From contig JAKSPZ010000001.1 in the NCBI GenBank assembly GCA_024404395.1, forward strand, positions 1 to 22,775: 22,775 nt of DNA, given 5' to 3'. The translations under genes and the position numbers were made by a program. Positions 1-6,027 of this stretch are shown here, one piece after another. The notes beneath the pieces were generated by a model. That model was not told the origin of the DNA. It did not search any database and saw only the letters and a program-made list of their open reading frames with translations. Numbering within the stretch: the first letter of the stretch is position 1; every line of letters begins with the position of its first letter. Source of the stretch: Clostridia bacterium. GTDB taxonomy: Bacteria > Bacillota > Clostridia > Christensenellales > Aristaeellaceae.

Positions 1-147
1 GGTGCCCATGCCGTCCATGATCAGAATGGATCTGGTGCCGTTGCGCTCGCCGAACCAAATGCCCTCAAAGAATGCAAAGTCCGCTGCTTCCGCACAGGCG
101 ACGGCGCAGAGCATCAGGACCAGCAGCATGCAAAGGATCTTCTTCAT
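1..147 (-). CDS. Secreted protein, N-terminal fragment (truncated by window edge)
   Basis: Only the first 49 codons are inside the window; the gene continues off the left edge. It starts at an ATG (complement of 145-147) with a GGAGG ribosome binding site just upstream (complement of 156-160). The first 22 residues form a signal peptide: MKK, a hydrophobic core rich in Leu, Met and Val, then A-C-A-E-A. Cleavage could be by signal peptidase I after A-C-A, or the Cys at 18 (A-V-A-C) could be a weak lipobox. The start of the mature part (A-D-F-A-F-F-E-G-I-W-F-G-E) does not let me name a family. It lies downstream of the PpiC-type gene on the same strand, but an intrinsic terminator separates them, so it is probably transcribed separately. 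Confidence 0.75.
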   Translation of the reverse strand, partial: MKKILCMLLVLMLCAVACAEAADFAFFEGIWFGERNGTRSILIMDGMGT

Positions 148-210
148 ACAAAAAACCTCCCAATGTATTTATACTTTAGACGTGTGTGTGCGTCCATGGT
201 TCCCGAATGC

Positions 211-240
211 AAAAATATCTCCCGCCGAAGTAGGCGGGAG
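211..240 (-). terminator. Intrinsic terminator of the PpiC-type gene
   Basis: Perfect 8-bp stem CTCCCGCC / GGCGGGAG with a 6-nt loop. On the minus strand it is followed by ATATTTTT. It begins about 20 bases past the stop codon of the foldase gene. Confidence 0.85.
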
Positions 241-259
241 AATGGGGGAGAGACGATGC

Positions 260-1768
260 TTACTGCATTCTCTCGGGATAGTACTTGATGTTGGCTTCTT
301 CCACCCAGACAGCGACCTGTGCCTCGTAGGCAGCCTGCTGCTTCTGAGCGCGGATCTCGGACACGATGCCCTCGCGGACGGTCTCCTGCGGGACGGCGCC
401 GGACTCGATATCGCCGTAGTAGTACAGAATGTGTACGCCGCTGACGGTGTGGACCACGGTGCTGACCTGACCGGGCTGTTCCATGACCATGGCCGCCTCG
501 GTGAACTCGGGGCTGTACAGCTCGGAGCCGCCGGCAACGGGGTAGCCCTGGCTCTTCACGGGCTCGGTGTTCATGCCTTCGTCCTCGTTGTACTTCTCAA
601 TGAGGGACTCAAAGCTTGCGCCTGCGGTGTATTCTGCGATGATGGACTCGGCGCGGGCGTCCAGATCGACGTACAGCGCGTCCAGCTGACCCTGCAGCTC
701 GGCGATCTTCTCGGCGTCGTTGGTGGGATCCAGCATGAGGATCTCTTCGGTCAGATCGGCAGCCATTTCCATATCATCGGGGTTGGTGAAGCCCAGCATG
801 ATCTGCTTGACGGCGCGATAGCCGGTGGGATTGTAGACGATGAGCTGATCGGACATGATGGCGTACTCGTACTCGGCATGGTCGCTCTCGAAGAGGGACT
901 GCTGAGAAGAGAGCAGGTTGGCGTAGCCGGCGGCGATCTCGTCATCGGTGACGGTGATGTCGCTGCCGACGTAGTCGTACAGCTTCTGGATCCAGAAGGT
1001 CTCGGTCTCCTGCGCTTCCAGGCTCTCCACGGTGATGCCGATGGAGGCGAGGTAGTCGCTGACGGCGGCCGCGGCGGCATCCGCGTCCATGCCGGTGGTG
1101 TCGATGGCGGCGGCGTAGAAGGCGGCCTGCTCATCGTAGATGGCCTGCGCGTTGGCCTTGATCGCGGCAACGTCGTCATCGGTCATGGCGGTGAGACCCA
1201 GGGATTCGGCCTTGGCATAGAGCACATGGTCGCATGCCAGGGTGGTCAGGACCTCCTGCAGGATGGCGGCGGTGTCGGTGGCGGTATCGTTGAAGCCGAA
1301 GGCCAGGTTGGCGATGCGCTCGTTGTAGGGCTCGACGACCTCGTTGCTCATGACGGTGCCGCCTTCAAACTCGGCGACGACCACGGGCGCGGCGGGGGCG
1401 GTCATCATGCCCTCGATGCCGGTGTCGGTCCAAAGGGCGTCGGTGTTGTCGCCGCCGAAGTTGCCGCTCAGATCGCCGAACTCATCGGTGAGGTCGGAAT
1501 CGTCGAAGATCCACTGCTCGGTACCTTCCTGAGTCTCGGTGTAGCCGGCCAGAGAAAGGGTGTTGGTGAGGCGGGTGATCTCCGCATTGGCCGCTTCCAG
1601 CTCGGTGCGGTAATGATTGGTATTGTTGGCGATGACATATCCTGCCAGACCGCCCAGGAAAAGTGCGACGACGGTAACGACGGCAACCACGCCTCCGGGC
1701 ACGCCCTTGGGGCGGCGACGACGGACGGGACGCTTTCCTGTGGTGGTATGAAGTTTCTTTTCAGACAT
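260..1768 (-). CDS. Membrane-anchored PpiC-type peptidyl-prolyl isomerase / foldase (PrsA/SurA-like)
   Basis: 502 residues. The start at 1768 is chosen over an in-frame ATG at 1792 because a clear SD (complement of CCTCCT, 1777-1782) sits 8 bases ahead of it. A basic N-terminus (R-R-R-R at 16-19) is followed by one membrane segment (about 27-47) and a short coiled coil (about 52-75), giving an N-in, C-out protein. Residues about 115-370 are helical and Glu/Asp/Ala-rich, like the SurA N-terminal and parvulin-insert regions. Residues about 370-460 fit a PpiC rotamase domain: F-E-S-L-I-E-K-Y-N-E-D-E-G, then G-S-E-L-Y-S-P-E-F and V-S-G-V-H-I-L-Y-Y. It probably assists folding of exported proteins outside the membrane. 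Unlike PrsA it is a signal-anchor protein, not a lipoprotein. Catalytic activity is not certain from sequence. Confidence 0.82.
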   Translation of the reverse strand: MSEKKLHTTTGKRPVRRRRPKGVPGGVVAVVTVVALFLGGLAGYVIANNTNHYRTELEAANAEITRLTNTLSLAGYTETQEGTEQWIFDDSDLTDEFGDLSGNFGGDNTDALWTDTGIEGMMTAPAAPVVVAEFEGGTVMSNEVVEPYNERIANLAFGFNDTATDTAAILQEVLTTLACDHVLYAKAESLGLTAMTDDDVAAIKANAQAIYDEQAAFYAAAIDTTGMDADAAAAAVSDYLASIGITVESLEAQETETFWIQKLYDYVGSDITVTDDEIAAGYANLLSSQQSLFESDHAEYEYAIMSDQLIVYNPTGYRAVKQIMLGFTNPDDMEMAADLTEEILMLDPTNDAEKIAELQGQLDALYVDLDARAESIIAEYTAGASFESLIEKYNEDEGMNTEPVKSQGYPVAGGSELYSPEFTEAAMVMEQPGQVSTVVHTVSGVHILYYYGDIESGAVPQETVREGIVSEIRAQKQQAAYEAQVAVWVEEANIKYYPERMQ

Positions 1769-1792
1769 AATAGTATCCTCCTGTACATCCAC

Positions 1793-1798
1793 AGTATA
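1793..1798 (-). promoter_or_regulatory. Extended -10 promoter of the PpiC-type gene
   Basis: On the minus strand TGATATACT matches an extended -10 element (TG-n-TATACT), about 25 bases ahead of the start codon. No good -35 is seen at the usual spacing. Confidence 0.45.
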
Positions 1799-1848
1799 TC
1801 ACAAGTCGAGGGGTTTCTGTTTCTATTCCCAAAGATGGCATAGAAAAG

Positions 1849-1880
1849 CCGAATCTTTGTCAAATTTTGGGCGTATAATG
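1849..1880 (+). promoter_or_regulatory. Promoter of the esterase/riboflavin kinase operon
   Basis: TATAAT at 1874-1879 is a consensus -10, 32 bases ahead of the esterase start codon. No canonical -35 lies 17 bases upstream. Instead there is CCGAAT (1849-1854) and TGTCAAATT (1858-1866). The same boxes at the same distance from TATAATG occur ahead of the L,D-transpeptidase gene (9112-9144). Confidence 0.55.
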
Positions 1881-1911
1881 GTGGATGAAACTGATTATAG
1901 GAGGCAGAACC

Positions 1912-2703
1912 ATGGCGCTTCTGCATGTTGATTTCTTTTCGCGGGTGCTGACGCTGGACGTCCGCATGGATGTGATCCTGCCCGAGCCGGACAAGGGACA
2001 GATCGGCATGGCGGGCAAGGACGACGGTGTGCCCATCCGCACCCTTTATCTGCTCCACGGCATGTCCGACGATCATACCATCTGGCAGCGCAGGACCTCT
2101 ATTGAGCGCTACGCCGCCGAGCGCGGCATCGCGGTGATCATGCCCACCACGGAACTGGGCTGGTATACGGATATGCACATGGGTCCCAAATACTTCACCT
2201 TCCTGACGGAAGAGCTGCCGCAGATCTGCCGCAATATGTTCCCGCGCCTCTCAAAGCGCCGTGAGGATACCTTCGTCTGCGGACTGTCCATGGGCGGTTA
2301 CGGCGCCATCAAGTGCGCCCTGCGCGCCCCCGAGGTCTTCAGCAAGGGTGCCAGCCTGTCGGGTGCATTGGACGCCGCGGCGCATGCCAAGCGCGGTCTG
2401 GATGCCGATGTGCGCGTCTGGAAGGGCTATTGGACCGACGTTTTCGGACCCGACCCCACGGGCTCCGTGGACGATCTCTACGCCGCGGCGGAAGAGATGA
2501 AGGACAGCCCCCTGCGCCCCGATCTCTATATGTGGTGCGGCACGGAGGACTATCTGTATAAGCAGAATACGGCTTATCGGGATCATCTGAGAAAGCTCGG
2601 CTACAACCTTAAATATGAAGAGGACCACGGCATCCACGCCTGGCAGTACTGGGATAAGTGGGTCATCAATGCCATGGACTTCATGCTCGGGGAGGCGGAA
2701 TAA
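1912..2703 (+). CDS. Alpha/beta-hydrolase esterase (EstA / esterase D-like)
   Basis: 263 residues. The start at 1912 is preferred to an in-frame ATG at 1885 because AGGAGG lies 7 bases ahead. The fold is that of the tributyrin esterase / esterase D group: oxyanion-hole L-L-H-G (47-50), nucleophile elbow G-L-S-M-G-G with Ser126, and likely Asp213 (G-T-E-D) and His242 (G-I-H-A-W-Q-Y-W-D). There is no signal peptide, so it should be cytoplasmic and act on short acyl esters or S-formylglutathione-like thioesters; the substrate cannot be read from sequence. Its stop codon overlaps the start of the next gene (TAATG). The next protein is a clear paralogue, sharing S-I-E-R-Y-A, G-I-A-V-(I/V)-M-P and R-E-D-T-F, so the pair arose by tandem duplication. 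Confidence 0.88.
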   Translation: MALLHVDFFSRVLTLDVRMDVILPEPDKGQIGMAGKDDGVPIRTLYLLHGMSDDHTIWQRRTSIERYAAERGIAVIMPTTELGWYTDMHMGPKYFTFLTEELPQICRNMFPRLSKRREDTFVCGLSMGGYGAIKCALRAPEVFSKGASLSGALDAAAHAKRGLDADVRVWKGYWTDVFGPDPTGSVDDLYAAAEEMKDSPLRPDLYMWCGTEDYLYKQNTAYRDHLRKLGYNLKYEEDHGIHAWQYWDKWVINAMDFMLGEAE

Positions 2704-3476
2704 TGGCGCGGATACAGATCGGGTTCTATTCCTCCGCACTGGGAAAGTGCGTCAGCTGCACGGTGGTCATGCCCGAACCGAAGAACGATGTGCCGCTGAA
2801 GACCGTCTATCTCTATCACAATCTCATGCGCAACGGTTCCGCCTGGACCCGCTTCACCTCCATCGAGCGCTATGCCACGGAATACGGCATCGCTGTGGTC
2901 ATGCCCGACCTCTGGCTGAGCAGCGCAAGAAATATGCCCCACGGCGAGGCGTATTATACCTTCCTGTCTCAGGAACTGCCCGACGCCATGGAGAACTTCT
3001 TCAATCTCTCCCGCAAGCGCGAGGACACCTTCATCGCGGGCTGCTCCATGGGTGCCTATGCCGCCATGCAGGTGGGGCTGCGTCCCCCCGAGCGCTTTGC
3101 AGCCATCGGCGGACTGTCCAGCGGACATCTGAACTACACGGGCTTCATCGGTCGCTATGACGATCGCGGCATCTCCCTGCTGGACATCTCCTACGGCAGC
3201 CGCGCGGAACACGACGCCGAGGACGCCCGCTTCAACGAAGTGGTCAAGCAGGGCATCACGCCCGCCCCGAGGGTCTTCCTCGCCATCGGCAAGCAGGATA
3301 CCATGCTGCGGGAGGTCACCCTCCGCGCCCGCGACGTCTTTGAATCCATCGAGGGCAACCCCTATGACTTTATGTTCGAAGAGCCCGAGGGCGGTCATGA
3401 CTGGCAGTTCTGGGATGCGCACATCTGCGATTTCTTCGATTATTGCGGCCTGAAGCGCGGCCGCCCGATGCTGTGA
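2703..3476 (+). CDS. Alpha/beta-hydrolase esterase, second tandem paralogue
   Basis: 257 residues, starting at the ATG that overlaps the preceding stop codon (TAATG), so it is translationally coupled. It has the same layout as its neighbour: nucleophile elbow G-C-S-M-G-A with Ser115, likely Asp199 (G-K-Q-D) and His232 (G-G-H-D-W-Q-F-W-D). The triad is intact. The oxyanion-hole motif is not: H-G of the first copy is H-N (39-40) here, followed by L-M-R-N-G. That suggests a different substrate or weaker activity. It is cytoplasmic, with no signal peptide. The C-terminal tail is Gly/Arg-rich and ends at the overlapping start of the riboflavin kinase gene. Confidence 0.86.
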   Translation: MARIQIGFYSSALGKCVSCTVVMPEPKNDVPLKTVYLYHNLMRNGSAWTRFTSIERYATEYGIAVVMPDLWLSSARNMPHGEAYYTFLSQELPDAMENFFNLSRKREDTFIAGCSMGAYAAMQVGLRPPERFAAIGGLSSGHLNYTGFIGRYDDRGISLLDISYGSRAEHDAEDARFNEVVKQGITPAPRVFLAIGKQDTMLREVTLRARDVFESIEGNPYDFMFEEPEGGHDWQFWDAHICDFFDYCGLKRGRPML

Positions 3477-3850
3477 TGATTACGGGCACCGTAGTCCACG
3501 GCAAGGCACTGGGGCGGACCATCGGCTTTCCCACGGCGAATATCCTGCCCGATCCCCAGTGCACGGATCTGGGTCCCTTCGGCGTGTACATCGCCGAGAT
3601 CGTCATCGAGGGGGACGAGAAGGTCTACGGCTGCATGGTCAACCGCGGCAGCCATCCCACCGCACCCGGCGGCGATATGACCATCGAGGCCTACATCTGT
3701 GCCTTCGATCGGGACATCTACGGCAAGCGCGTCACCGTCACGCCCCGCAGCTTCATCCGCCCCGAGACCACGTTTCCGTCTCTGGACGCGCTGAAGGCGC
3801 AGCTCACAAAAGATCGTCGCACAACTATGGACTACTTCGGAATCGAATAA
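3476..3850 (+). CDS. Stand-alone riboflavin kinase
   Basis: 124 residues, starting at the ATG in TGATG that overlaps the preceding stop. The whole protein is one riboflavin kinase (flavokinase) domain: G-T-V-V-H-G near the N-terminus, L-G-R-T-I-G-F-P-T-A-N-I (residues 13-24, the family signature for nucleotide and flavin binding), then G-V-Y, V-N-R-G-S-H-P-T, I-E-A-Y-I (likely catalytic Glu) and the C-terminal F-I-R-P-E-x-x-F-x-S-L-x-A-L-x-x-Q-L-x-x-D. Most bacteria carry this as the C-terminal half of bifunctional RibF, with an N-terminal FMN adenylyltransferase domain, which is absent here. It should make FMN from riboflavin and ATP but not FAD. I see no FMN riboswitch upstream. A separate RibF is expected elsewhere in the genome. 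Confidence 0.88.
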   Translation: MITGTVVHGKALGRTIGFPTANILPDPQCTDLGPFGVYIAEIVIEGDEKVYGCMVNRGSHPTAPGGDMTIEAYICAFDRDIYGKRVTVTPRSFIRPETTFPSLDALKAQLTKDRRTTMDYFGIE

Positions 3851-3855
3851 AAAAC

Positions 3856-3885
3856 AAGACCTCCCGTGAGCAGCGGGAGGTCTTT
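3856..3885 (+). terminator. Intrinsic terminator of the esterase/riboflavin kinase operon
   Basis: Perfect 9-bp stem GACCTCCCG (3858-3866) / CGGGAGGTC (3874-3882) with a 7-nt loop, followed by TTTAT. It starts just past the stop codon. Confidence 0.85.
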
Positions 3886-4099
3886 ATGCCTTCATCTGTA
3901 ACTGACCCATTCCCTGAGCGAGGGTGGGGCGGGCGGCGGCTGAGCGTCGGTCTGCTCTGAGCTGTGGGACCGTCCGTCGCCCGATTACGAGAGCAGTATA
4001 CATCGGGAAACAGAAACTGTGGGCGATATGGCATAATTCGTCGGTTTTTTGGAATATTCCGCAGGTTTTACAGATCAAAAAAGTTAGCGGCAACTAAGT
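3886..4099. other. Gene-free stretch before the ferredoxin promoter
   Basis: No convincing reading frame, RNA gene or repeat. Small dyads are present: CCCGAT (3980-3985) with ATCGGG (4002-4007), and the perfect 10-bp palindrome GGAATATTCC (4051-4060) preceded by six T. Either could be regulatory or could belong to a small structured RNA, but nothing supports a specific call. Together with the terminator and promoter it makes up the only gap over 300 bases in the window (3851-4177). Confidence 0.4.
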
Positions 4100-4129
4100 A
4101 TTGATTATTTCAAATCAATACCGTATAAT
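4100..4129 (+). promoter_or_regulatory. Ferredoxin promoter with overlapping palindromic operator
   Basis: -35 TTGATT (4101-4106), 17-base spacer, -10 TATAAT (4124-4129). A perfect inverted repeat ATTGATT-n6-AATCAAT (4100-4119) covers the -35 and the first part of the spacer, as expected of a repressor operator. The start codon is about 48 bases past the -10. Confidence 0.75.
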
Positions 4130-4177
4130 ACGGATGTGGACTATGTCCATTCATAGAATAATCGGAGGTACATCACA

Positions 4178-4348
4178 ATGGCATATGTTATCAGCGACGA
4201 ATGCGTAAAGTGCGGCGCCTGCGCCGAGGAATGCCCCGTCAGCGCAATCTCTGAAGGCGACGAGAAGTACGTCATCGATGCAGATACCTGCATCTCCTGC
4301 GGCGCTTGCGCCGGCAGCTGCCCCGTTGGTGCTCCCGCAGAAGCATAA
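4178..4348 (+). CDS. 2[4Fe-4S] ferredoxin (clostridial type)
   Basis: 56 residues. The start at 4178 has CGGAGG about 9 bases upstream. Two C-x2-C-x2-C-x3-C-P motifs are complete: Cys 9, 12, 15, 19 followed by Pro20, and Cys 38, 41, 44, 48 followed by Pro49. This is the classic pseudo-twofold 8Fe-8S clostridial ferredoxin, a low-potential cytoplasmic electron carrier for pyruvate:ferredoxin oxidoreductase, hydrogenase and similar enzymes. Length and spacing are normal for the family (about 55-56 residues). It is monocistronic, with its own consensus promoter and a strong terminator, which fits high expression. It supports an anaerobic lifestyle. Confidence 0.97.
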   Translation: MAYVISDECVKCGACAEECPVSAISEGDEKYVIDADTCISCGACAGSCPVGAPAEA

Positions 4349-4360
4349 TCGAACGGCAGA

Positions 4361-4394
4361 AAAAACGCTCCTCCCCATCGGGAAGAGCGTTTTT
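4361..4394. terminator. Bidirectional terminator between ferredoxin and thrH-like gene
   Basis: Stem AAAAACGCTC (4361-4370) / GAGCGTTTTT (4385-4394) with further pairing of TCCC and GGGA inside. There is a T run on the plus side and an A run that serves as the T tract for the minus-strand gene ending at 4406. Confidence 0.88.
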
Positions 4395-4405
4395 GTTTTG
4401 TCTTT

Positions 4406-5008
4406 TTAAGCCATGGCGGCCTTGAAGGCGTTCAGCAGATCGCTGTACTCCTCATAGGCGGGACGGTCGGGATAGGCGGCCTTGATGGCGTCGGTGGTGC
4501 GGAAGCGGAAGCCTGCCTTGCCCGCCTCGATCATGGCGAGGTCGTTGAAGCTGTCACCGGCGGCGATGGTCTCGTAGCCGATGGACTGCAGGGCGCGGAC
4601 GGTGGTCAGCTTGGACTTCTCACAGCGCATGGTGTAGCCGGTGATCTCGCCGTCGGGGGCGACTTCCAGCGTGTTGCACATGATGGTGGGCATGCCGAGC
4701 TTTGCCATGAGGGGACCTGCGAACTGTTCGAAGGTGTCGGAGAGGATCAGCACCTGACAGGTGGCGCGCAGCTCATCCAGGAAGGCTTTGGCGCCGGGCA
4801 GGGGATCGATCTTGGCGATGGTCTCGCGGATCTCCTTCAGACCCAGACCGTGCGCCTTCAGGATGGCGATGCGATACTTCATCAGCTTGTCGTAGTCGGG
4901 CTCGTCGCGGGTGGTGCGCTTCAGCTCGGGAATGCCGGTGGCCTCCGCAAACGCGATCCAGATCTCGGGTACCAGTACGCCTTCAAGGTCCAAACATGCC
5001 ATATACAT
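4406..5008 (-). CDS. thrH: ThrH-like bifunctional phosphoserine phosphatase / homoserine phosphotransferase
   Basis: 200 residues. It matches ThrH as I know it from Pseudomonas almost from end to end: C-L-D-L-E-G-V-L-V-P-E-I-W-I-A-F-A-E at the N-terminus, then T-T-R-D-x-P-D-Y-D-x-L-M, L-S-D-T-F and A-A-G-D-S-F-N-D. The HAD motifs are D7-x-E-G-V, S-D-T, a conserved Lys and G-D-S-x-N-D. ThrH removes phosphate from phosphoserine and can pass it to homoserine, linking serine and threonine synthesis in the cytoplasm. No serine or threonine genes are adjacent. The start codon has no good SD; the nearest purine stretch is CGGCGG, about 9 bases ahead of the ATG at 5008, so that start is preferred to the ATG at 5002. 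The leader from the predicted promoter is only about 24 bases. Confidence 0.9.
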   Translation of the reverse strand: MYMACLDLEGVLVPEIWIAFAEATGIPELKRTTRDEPDYDKLMKYRIAILKAHGLGLKEIRETIAKIDPLPGAKAFLDELRATCQVLILSDTFEQFAGPLMAKLGMPTIMCNTLEVAPDGEITGYTMRCEKSKLTTVRALQSIGYETIAAGDSFNDLAMIEAGKAGFRFRTTDAIKAAYPDRPAYEEYSDLLNAFKAAMA

Positions 5009-5038
5009 AGGAGAGAGCCGCCGAGTTTGAGTGAAGCT

Positions 5039-5067
5039 ATCCTACCACGCGCCGGGTGGATTGTCAA
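5039..5067 (-). promoter_or_regulatory. Promoter of the thrH-like gene
   Basis: On the minus strand: -35 TTGACA (complement of 5062-5067), 17-base spacer, -10 TAGGAT (complement of 5039-5044). A near-consensus sigma-A promoter. Confidence 0.8.
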
Positions 5068-5090
5068 CAGCGGGGGGACGGGATAAGTGC

Positions 5091-5109
5091 TTTGATGTTG
5101 AATATCAAA
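5091..5109. promoter_or_regulatory. Palindromic operator candidate between thrH-like gene and ABC operon
   Basis: A 19-bp dyad: TTTGAT (5091-5096) and ATCAAA (5104-5109) around gTT-g-AAt, so 8 of 9 arm positions pair. It lies upstream of both divergent promoters, a place suited to an activator or dual regulator. The TTGAT/ATCAA half-sites resemble those at the ferredoxin promoter. Confidence 0.5.
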
Positions 5110-5116
5110 TTCCCTC

Positions 5117-5145
5117 TTGGCTTTAGCACGTTAATATGGTATCTT
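5117..5145 (+). promoter_or_regulatory. Promoter of the amino-acid-type ABC operon
   Basis: -35 TTGGCT (5117-5122), 17-base spacer, -10 TATCTT (5140-5145), about 36 bases ahead of the start codon. The match to consensus is moderate. Confidence 0.55.
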
Positions 5146-5181
5146 ATCTACATCACAAAAATCATTGGAGGATAACACACA

Positions 5182-5958
5182 ATGAAGCGCATTCTTTCTG
5201 TTCTTATCGCACTGGTGCTCGTTCTGAGCATGACCGCTTTCGCAGAAGCAAGTGACATGGCCTACGTCCAGGAAAAGGGCGTTCTGGTCGTCGGTATCAC
5301 CGATTTCGAGCCCATGGATTACAAGGACGAGAACGGCGAGTGGATCGGCTTCGATGCTGACGTTGCCGTCGCTTTCGCAGAGTCCCTCGGCGTTGCCGTT
5401 GAGTTCGTCGAGATCGACTGGGACAACAAGGTCCTCGAGCTGGACAGCCAGGCCATCGACTGTGTCTGGAACGGCATGACCCTGACCGCTGAGGTCACCG
5501 AAGCCATGGAGTGCTCCGTTGCATACTGCAACAACGCTCAGATCGTTATCGTTCCCGCCGACAAGGCCGATGAGTATTCCACCATCGAGAGCCTCGCAGG
5601 CCTGAACTTCGCCGTTGAAGCCGGTTCCGCCGGTGAAGCCGAAGCAGAAGCCAACGGCTTTGCTTACACCCCCGTCAAGGCCCAGGCCGACGCTCTGATG
5701 GAAGTTGCCGCCGGCACCTCCGACGCCGCGATCATCGACTCCCTGATGGCAGCCGCCATGGTCGGTGAAGGCACCGGCTACGAAGCCCTGACCTACACCG
5801 TTCCCCTGAACAGCGAAGAGTACGGCGTTGGCTTCCGCAAGGGTTCCGATCTGGCCGCCGCTCTGAACGATTTCTTCGCCGCTGCCTACGCCGATGGCTC
5901 CATGGCAGTTTGGGCAGAGACCTACGGCATCACCGCCGCTCTGATTCCCCAGGCATAA
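5182..5958 (+). CDS. Polar amino-acid-type ABC transporter, substrate-binding protein
   Basis: 258 residues; SD GGAGG 9-13 bases ahead of the start. A signal peptide (1 to about 22: MKR, hydrophobic core, A-F-A-E-A) is followed by a type-II solute-binding fold of the HisJ/GlnH family: V-G-I-T-D-F-E-P-M-D, then G-F-D-A-D-V-A-V-A, then W-N-G-M-T-L-T, ending in a periplasmic-type C-lobe. It binds the solute outside the membrane and hands it to the permease encoded next. Two oddities: there is no lipobox Cys, although binding proteins of Gram-positive bacteria are normally lipoproteins; and the usual T-x-E-R Arg that holds the amino acid carboxylate is replaced (T-A-E-V-T-E-A). The substrate is therefore open. 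A hairpin follows the gene, which should keep its transcript more abundant than that of the permease. Confidence 0.92.
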   Translation: MKRILSVLIALVLVLSMTAFAEASDMAYVQEKGVLVVGITDFEPMDYKDENGEWIGFDADVAVAFAESLGVAVEFVEIDWDNKVLELDSQAIDCVWNGMTLTAEVTEAMECSVAYCNNAQIVIVPADKADEYSTIESLAGLNFAVEAGSAGEAEAEANGFAYTPVKAQADALMEVAAGTSDAAIIDSLMAAAMVGEGTGYEALTYTVPLNSEEYGVGFRKGSDLAAALNDFFAAAYADGSMAVWAETYGITAALIPQA

Positions 5959-5974
5959 TCGATCCACAGAACCG

Positions 5975-6007
5975 AAATAGAAGAGCGGTTTAACCGCTCT
6001 TCTATTT
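5975..6007 (+). terminator. Hairpin between binding-protein and permease genes (attenuator or mRNA stabiliser)
   Basis: Perfect inverted repeat with 16-bp arms (AAATAGAAGAGCGGTT and its complement) around one T. The downstream T tract is poor (CTATTTGTG), and the permease start follows 20 bases later. It fits partial termination or 3'-end protection of the upstream message better than full termination. Confidence 0.75.
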
Positions 6008-6027
6008 GTGCGTGAAGGAGTAATCTC

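Noticed and set aside
2..1843. Very long open frame (613 codons) on the plus strand opposite the PpiC-type gene.
   Set aside because: It mirrors the third-position G/C of the real minus-strand gene, has Gly/Val/Asp/Leu-rich low-complexity translation, and lacks an SD or recognisable domain.
3851..4177. Possible FMN riboswitch or small RNA in the gap after the riboflavin kinase gene.
   Set aside because: No FMN riboswitch core is seen here or upstream of the operon. The only structure is an intrinsic terminator plus short dyads that do not support an RNA family.
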